A stretch of 60,424 bases of DNA, taken from NCBI GenBank assembly GCA_964566175.1, contig CAZMHU010000008.1:1-60424 (forward strand), in the 5' to 3' direction. Below are positions 57,512-60,424 of the stretch, piece by piece. Position 1 is the stretch's first letter. Each line of letters starts with the position of its first letter. This DNA is from SIG589 sp964566175 (GTDB lineage Bacteria > Bacillota > Clostridia > Oscillospirales > Acutalibacteraceae). The notes below the pieces were generated by a model. It did not search any database and was not told the DNA's origin. It worked only from the letters and a program-made list of their open reading frames with translations. The position numbers and the translations under genes are program-made.

Positions 57512-58399
57512 TCAGATGTTAATTCCGCTCTCCTTCATAGCGGCAAAAAGTTTTTCTTCGTTTGCGGCTTCCATTGCAGTAAGCGGCAGACGGAGATAAT
57601 TTTCACAGTATCCCATTTTTGACATTGCAGCCTTTACGGGAATGGGATTAACCTCGCTGAAAAGTGCGTTACAAAGCGGCAAATATTTAAGTTGCAGTTC
57701 TGCCGCGGTTTTGGTATCGCCATTCATAAAACTGTGGCACATACGTGAAGTTTCATTCGGCAAAAGATTTGAAAGAACCGATATAACGCCCTTTCCGCCG
57801 AGTGACAGCACGGGAACGATTTGGTCATCGTTGCCGGAATAGATATCGAGTTTGTTCCCGCACAGTTGTGCGATACTCGCAATCTGAGAAATATTTCCGC
57901 TTGCCTCTTTGATTGCCACAATATTCGGATGTTCTGCAAGAACGGCACAGGTCGCAGGCTGAATGTTACAACCAGTTCTCGAAGGAACGTTGTAAAGTAT
58001 GCACGGTTTTGTCGATGCGTCGGCAATCGCCGTAAAGGATTTTATAAGGCCACCCTGTGTCGCCTTGTTGTAATAAGGTGTTACAACAAGGACTGCATCT
58101 GCTCCGACCTCGCAGGCGTATTTCGTGAGTTCGACGGCATAGCCGATATCGTTAGAACCTGTGCCGGCAATAATCGGCACTCTGCCTGCAGCGCGCTCAA
58201 CGCCGAATTTTATAACACTGCGGTGCTCTTCGTCGGTGAGGGTCGAAGACTCGCCTGTTGTGCCCGCAACAACAATAGCGTCAATTCCGCTTTCAATCTG
58301 CCAGTCTATAAGTCTGCCGAAAGCCTCGTAATCAACGCCGTTTTCGTTGGTCGGTGTGATAATGGCAGTTGCCGCACCGGTAAAAATAGTTTTTTTCAT
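57512..58399 (-). CDS. dapA: 4-Hydroxy-tetrahydrodipicolinate synthase
   Basis: Condenses pyruvate with aspartate semialdehyde, the first committed step of lysine and diaminopimelate synthesis. The 295-residue protein has the TTGE motif at 47-50, the active-site tyrosine in YNVPSRTG (Tyr136) and the Schiff-base lysine in VAIKEASG (Lys164). Length is normal. AAAGGGG precedes the ATG. It is first in the dapA-ddh-lysA operon and lies directly behind a lysine riboswitch terminator, so the pathway is shut off by lysine at transcription. Confidence 0.96.
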   Translation of the reverse strand: MKKTIFTGAATAIITPTNENGVDYEAFGRLIDWQIESGIDAIVVAGTTGESSTLTDEEHRSVIKFGVERAAGRVPIIAGTGSNDIGYAVELTKYACEVGADAVLVVTPYYNKATQGGLIKSFTAIADASTKPCILYNVPSRTGCNIQPATCAVLAEHPNIVAIKEASGNISQIASIAQLCGNKLDIYSGNDDQIVPVLSLGGKGVISVLSNLLPNETSRMCHSFMNGDTKTAAELQLKYLPLCNALFSEVNPIPVKAAMSKMGYCENYLRLPLTAMEAANEEKLFAAMKESGINI

Positions 58400-58432
58400 A
58401 AAACAGTACCCCTTTAAACCTTTTTTAATAAT

Positions 58433-58466
58433 AAAAAAAAGACAGCTGCAATAAAATGCCGCTATC
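58433..58466 (-). terminator. Terminator of the lysine riboswitch expression platform
   Basis: GATAGC-g-GCA-ttttat-TGC-a-GCTGTC is followed by eight T residues on the minus strand. Its 5' arm GATAGC is complementary to GCTATC at the 3' end of the aptamer P1 stem (58500-58505), so an antiterminator can form only when P1 is open. Confidence 0.88.
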
Positions 58467-58499
58467 CCAACAAATCAAACACAAATATCGGTTTGTGAA

Positions 58500-58662
58500 G
58501 ATAGCCCTCCGCATTTCTGCGACAGCAGAGCGGATGTTATCCGAACTGCCAGCTGAAGTGTCCGCCACGGCACTCGCTTCGGCATTCGCCCCTTTCCCGC
58601 ACGGTTTCGGCAACCGTTACAAAAACTGTTGTGCAGTACTTTTGGCTGAATGCGCCTCTATC
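58500..58662 (-). ncRNA. Lysine riboswitch (L-box)
   Basis: The minus-strand RNA opens GATAGAGGCGCA and closes GGAGGGCTATC, so P1 pairs GATAG with CTATC. Inside are the L-box signatures GGGAAAGGGGCGAA, GCCGAAGCGAGUGCC and AGCUGGCAGUUCGG. These match the lysine-binding aptamer. Together with the downstream terminator it should stop transcription of dapA-ddh-lysA when lysine is plentiful. Confidence 0.93.
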
Positions 58663-58677
58663 GTTTTTACTTTACTG

Positions 58678-58706
58678 ATTTTAGCACAAAGCACACTGCT
58701 TGTCAA
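58678..58706 (-). promoter_or_regulatory. Promoter of the lysine riboswitch and dapA operon
   Basis: TTGACA-N17-TAAAAT reads into the aptamer, with the expected start a few bases before GATAGAGG. Between this promoter and the next terminator (58707-58826) nothing was recognised. Confidence 0.85.
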
Positions 58707-58826
58707 TACCCGCTGCCCTATTTTTTTGTTTTGTGCGAAAAACGCAAAATATGTACTGTTTATCGCAGTGTGATAGCAATCCCCTTCCTACAAAGCAACA
58801 AAACCGAAAATCTTTCCTACATACAC

Positions 58827-58856
58827 AAAAACCGCCCGAACTAACCGAGCGGTTTT
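58827..58856 (-). terminator. Terminator of the surface protein gene
   Basis: AAAACCGCTCGG-ttagtt-CGGGCGGTTTTTG forms a stem with one mismatch, just after the gene at the right edge. Confidence 0.8.
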
Positions 58857-58869
58857 CGATAGATTTAAA

Positions 58870-60424
58870 TTACGCCATAAAAACTTTTTTCTTTTTTTCT
58901 ATTGCAAGTGCCGCCAAAAGCATACAACTTGCCGCGAAGATTGAACCGAAAAGTGCAACATTTGCGCTGTCGGACGTTTTGGGCGACTGCGGTTTCGCCG
59001 CCTTTGCATTTACCGTAAAAGTTGCAGTCGCAGTACCGCTTTGCGATACGATACCGACGGTATGCTCACCCGCGGAAAGCGAAGAAACACATTCTTCCGT
59101 TAAGGTAACAATAATACTTCCCTCTTTGGCGATATATTTGTCACTACTGAGCGTAGCGCCGTCAAGCGTAACGCTTAAAAAATCGGAATATGCCGCATTG
59201 GAACGGAAGGTAAGCTCTTTCTTTTCGCCCTCTGTCAGGCTCTGTCCTTTTCCGTCAATGATCTCCGGAGGCAGTTTGCCGATGACCGTATCCTTTAAGT
59301 CAATAACATTCTTGCCGTCCTCATCTGAGAAGTTGTTGTCGCAATCCTTGCAGTGCCAATGTTCTGTGTTGCCTGTTTCGGTAACGGTTGCGGCATTTCC
59401 CTTGATATTTTCAAGGTCGTGATTGTTGTTGTCAACTTCGCCGTATTCCTCACCGCAAACTTCACATTTCGCTTTTTCGGTGCAAGTAGCCGTGCCACCG
59501 GTGTGTTCCGACAGAATTTGTATATCCTTGCGTGCACTGATAAGATATCCGTCGGCAGTTGTTGCCTCTACCACAAGTATAAACGAAGTTTCATTTTTGA
59601 GTACATTGGTGGGAATCGTATCAAAATAAATGCCGTTTTCAAGTTTCGGTTCAATTCCGCTATCACCCTTATTTGTAAATTCGTAACCGTATGTTACATC
59701 GGTTGCGCCCTCCGGCACAGTAACAGTAAAGCTGTAACCCTGTGTTACGCAAACCTTATCCGCACCGTTTATAGTGATTTCTGGAATATCCTTTTTATCG
59801 GTTTCATCGCCGCAGAATTTGCATTTCTGCCAATACTGTCCGTTGCCGTCTTTCCATTCGTAGGTATGTCCGTCATTTACGGTAACAATCATTTCCGCAG
59901 ATACATTTCCTGCTTTATCCGTTGCAACAACGGTCTGTGTGCCACTTGCGGGAGACAGAGTGAACTGTCCGTTTGCATCAAGTGTAACCGGTGTTCCGTT
60001 TACCGTTACCGTAACCTCATATTCATCACTTACCGTTACCGTCTGTGCTTCGCAATAAGTATTGCCATTCACAATGCCGGATATTACCGGTACGATGTTA
60101 TCCAGCACAATACCGTTTGAGTTGATGTAAGTTACATTTCCGGAATTATCGCTGAGCTTTGCATAGATAACATACTCATTATTCGGCTCTACGTTAAATT
60201 TGTCGCTGTAGGCGGTAAAGGTTGCGGTTGCAAGTTCTGCTTCCGTAAGCGCTTTGTCGCTTAACAGATATTCGATTTTTACAGCCTCGCCACTGTTGTC
60301 GTTTGCTGTAATTGTTACTTCCTGCGTGTCCTTGAAGAACAAACCGAAAGTGATATTGTTGAGGAATGTTTTCCAACTGTTTGTGCCGAGTTTGATTTCG
60401 CCTGTCGGTGCGGTAATATCTTTC
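58870..60424 (-). CDS. Large cell-surface protein with Ig-like domains (5' end beyond window)
   Basis: The reading frame is open to the right edge, so about 517 C-terminal residues are seen. Bacterial Ig-like modules come first (VTITANDNSGEAVKIEYLLS, VTVSDEYEVTVTVNGTPV). Then come cysteine-paired segments, WQKCKFCGDE and two CxxC groups near KCEVCGEEYG and WHCKDCDNNF, and a beta-sandwich (TEGEKKELTFRSNAAYSDF). The C-terminus has SPKTSDSANVALFG, a membrane helix (SIFAASCMLLAALAI) and EKKKK, like a sortase sorting signal with Ser in place of Gly in the PxTG-type motif. It is an adhesin-like wall protein; ligand unknown. A TTG near 60342 is not a credible start. Confidence 0.8.
   Translation of the reverse strand, partial: KDITAPTGEIKLGTNSWKTFLNNITFGLFFKDTQEVTITANDNSGEAVKIEYLLSDKALTEAELATATFTAYSDKFNVEPNNEYVIYAKLSDNSGNVTYINSNGIVLDNIVPVISGIVNGNTYCEAQTVTVSDEYEVTVTVNGTPVTLDANGQFTLSPASGTQTVVATDKAGNVSAEMIVTVNDGHTYEWKDGNGQYWQKCKFCGDETDKKDIPEITINGADKVCVTQGYSFTVTVPEGATDVTYGYEFTNKGDSGIEPKLENGIYFDTIPTNVLKNETSFILVVEATTADGYLISARKDIQILSEHTGGTATCTEKAKCEVCGEEYGEVDNNNHDLENIKGNAATVTETGNTEHWHCKDCDNNFSDEDGKNVIDLKDTVIGKLPPEIIDGKGQSLTEGEKKELTFRSNAAYSDFLSVTLDGATLSSDKYIAKEGSIIVTLTEECVSSLSAGEHTVGIVSQSGTATATFTVNAKAAKPQSPKTSDSANVALFGSIFAASCMLLAALAIEKKKKVFMA

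Noticed and set aside
58707..58826. Possible small gene between the riboswitch promoter and the surface protein terminator
   Set aside because: No frame with a ribosome binding site and no structure was found; it reads as plain spacer.
60194..60376. Start codon near 60342 for the right-edge surface protein
   Set aside because: It is a TTG within an open frame that continues to the window edge, with no ribosome binding site and inside a domain; the gene is 5'-truncated by the window.

Overview
The window looks like chromosome of an anaerobic, low-to-mid GC Firmicute of class Clostridia, probably a gut member of the Oscillospirales/Ruminococcaceae. The reasons are consensus sigma-A promoters (TTGACA-N17-TATAAT), strong AGGAGG ribosome binding sites, a YesM/YesN two-component pair, LplB/LplC-type sugar ABC importers with no ATPase gene, a type I dockerin, DUF5696, and lysine synthesis through diaminopimelate dehydrogenase. 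No rRNA, tRNA, insertion sequence, prophage or CRISPR array was seen.

Region 1 (1-11.1 kb, minus strand) is the transcription/translation core in the order rpoB-rpoC-rpsL-rpsG-fusA-tuf, with tuf cut by the window edge. rpoB, rpsL and tuf each have a recognisable promoter. The ribosomal-protein genes that usually precede rpoB are absent; a divergent uvrB lies there instead. Region 2 (11.2-18.1 kb) holds uvrB, a Ca2+-type P-ATPase whose TGES motif is replaced by TGLY, and a prmA-prfB operon in which prfB does not need programmed frameshifting.

Region 3 (18.1-45.6 kb) is a large glycan-uptake and degradation locus. A divergent YesN/YesM sensor-regulator faces about 19 kb of tightly packed minus-strand genes: a carbohydrate-binding/solute-binding fusion, two permeases, an NHL-TPR-YIP1 membrane protein, a DUF5696 protein, two more permeases, a second solute-binding lipoprotein, a clan GH-A lipoprotein and a 1565-residue surface protein with eight repeats. 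After a terminator come a GH20-like enzyme and a DUF4832-like enzyme behind a cre-like palindrome, then a PfkB sugar kinase and a sugar isomerase with their own promoter. The likely sequence of events is binding and trimming at the cell surface, import through two permease pairs energised by an ATPase encoded elsewhere, and cytoplasmic cleavage and phosphorylation.

Region 4 (45.6-54.6 kb, minus strand) has a dockerin-bearing surface protein, then a five-gene run nadE, HPr-kinase-like, S26-peptidase-like, (alpha/alpha)6 glycoside hydrolase, GH2 beta-galactosidase. Region 5 (54.6-58.7 kb) has dut and a dapA-ddh-lysA operon controlled by a lysine riboswitch with a terminator. The right edge carries the C-terminal part of a large surface protein.

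The best candidates for something undescribed are the double-importer locus with its NHL-TPR-YIP1/DUF5696 core, the HPr-kinase-like/S26-peptidase pair, the TGES-less Ca2+ ATPase, and the three-copy switch-like leader of rpoB. Family names come from recognised motifs; no database search was run.
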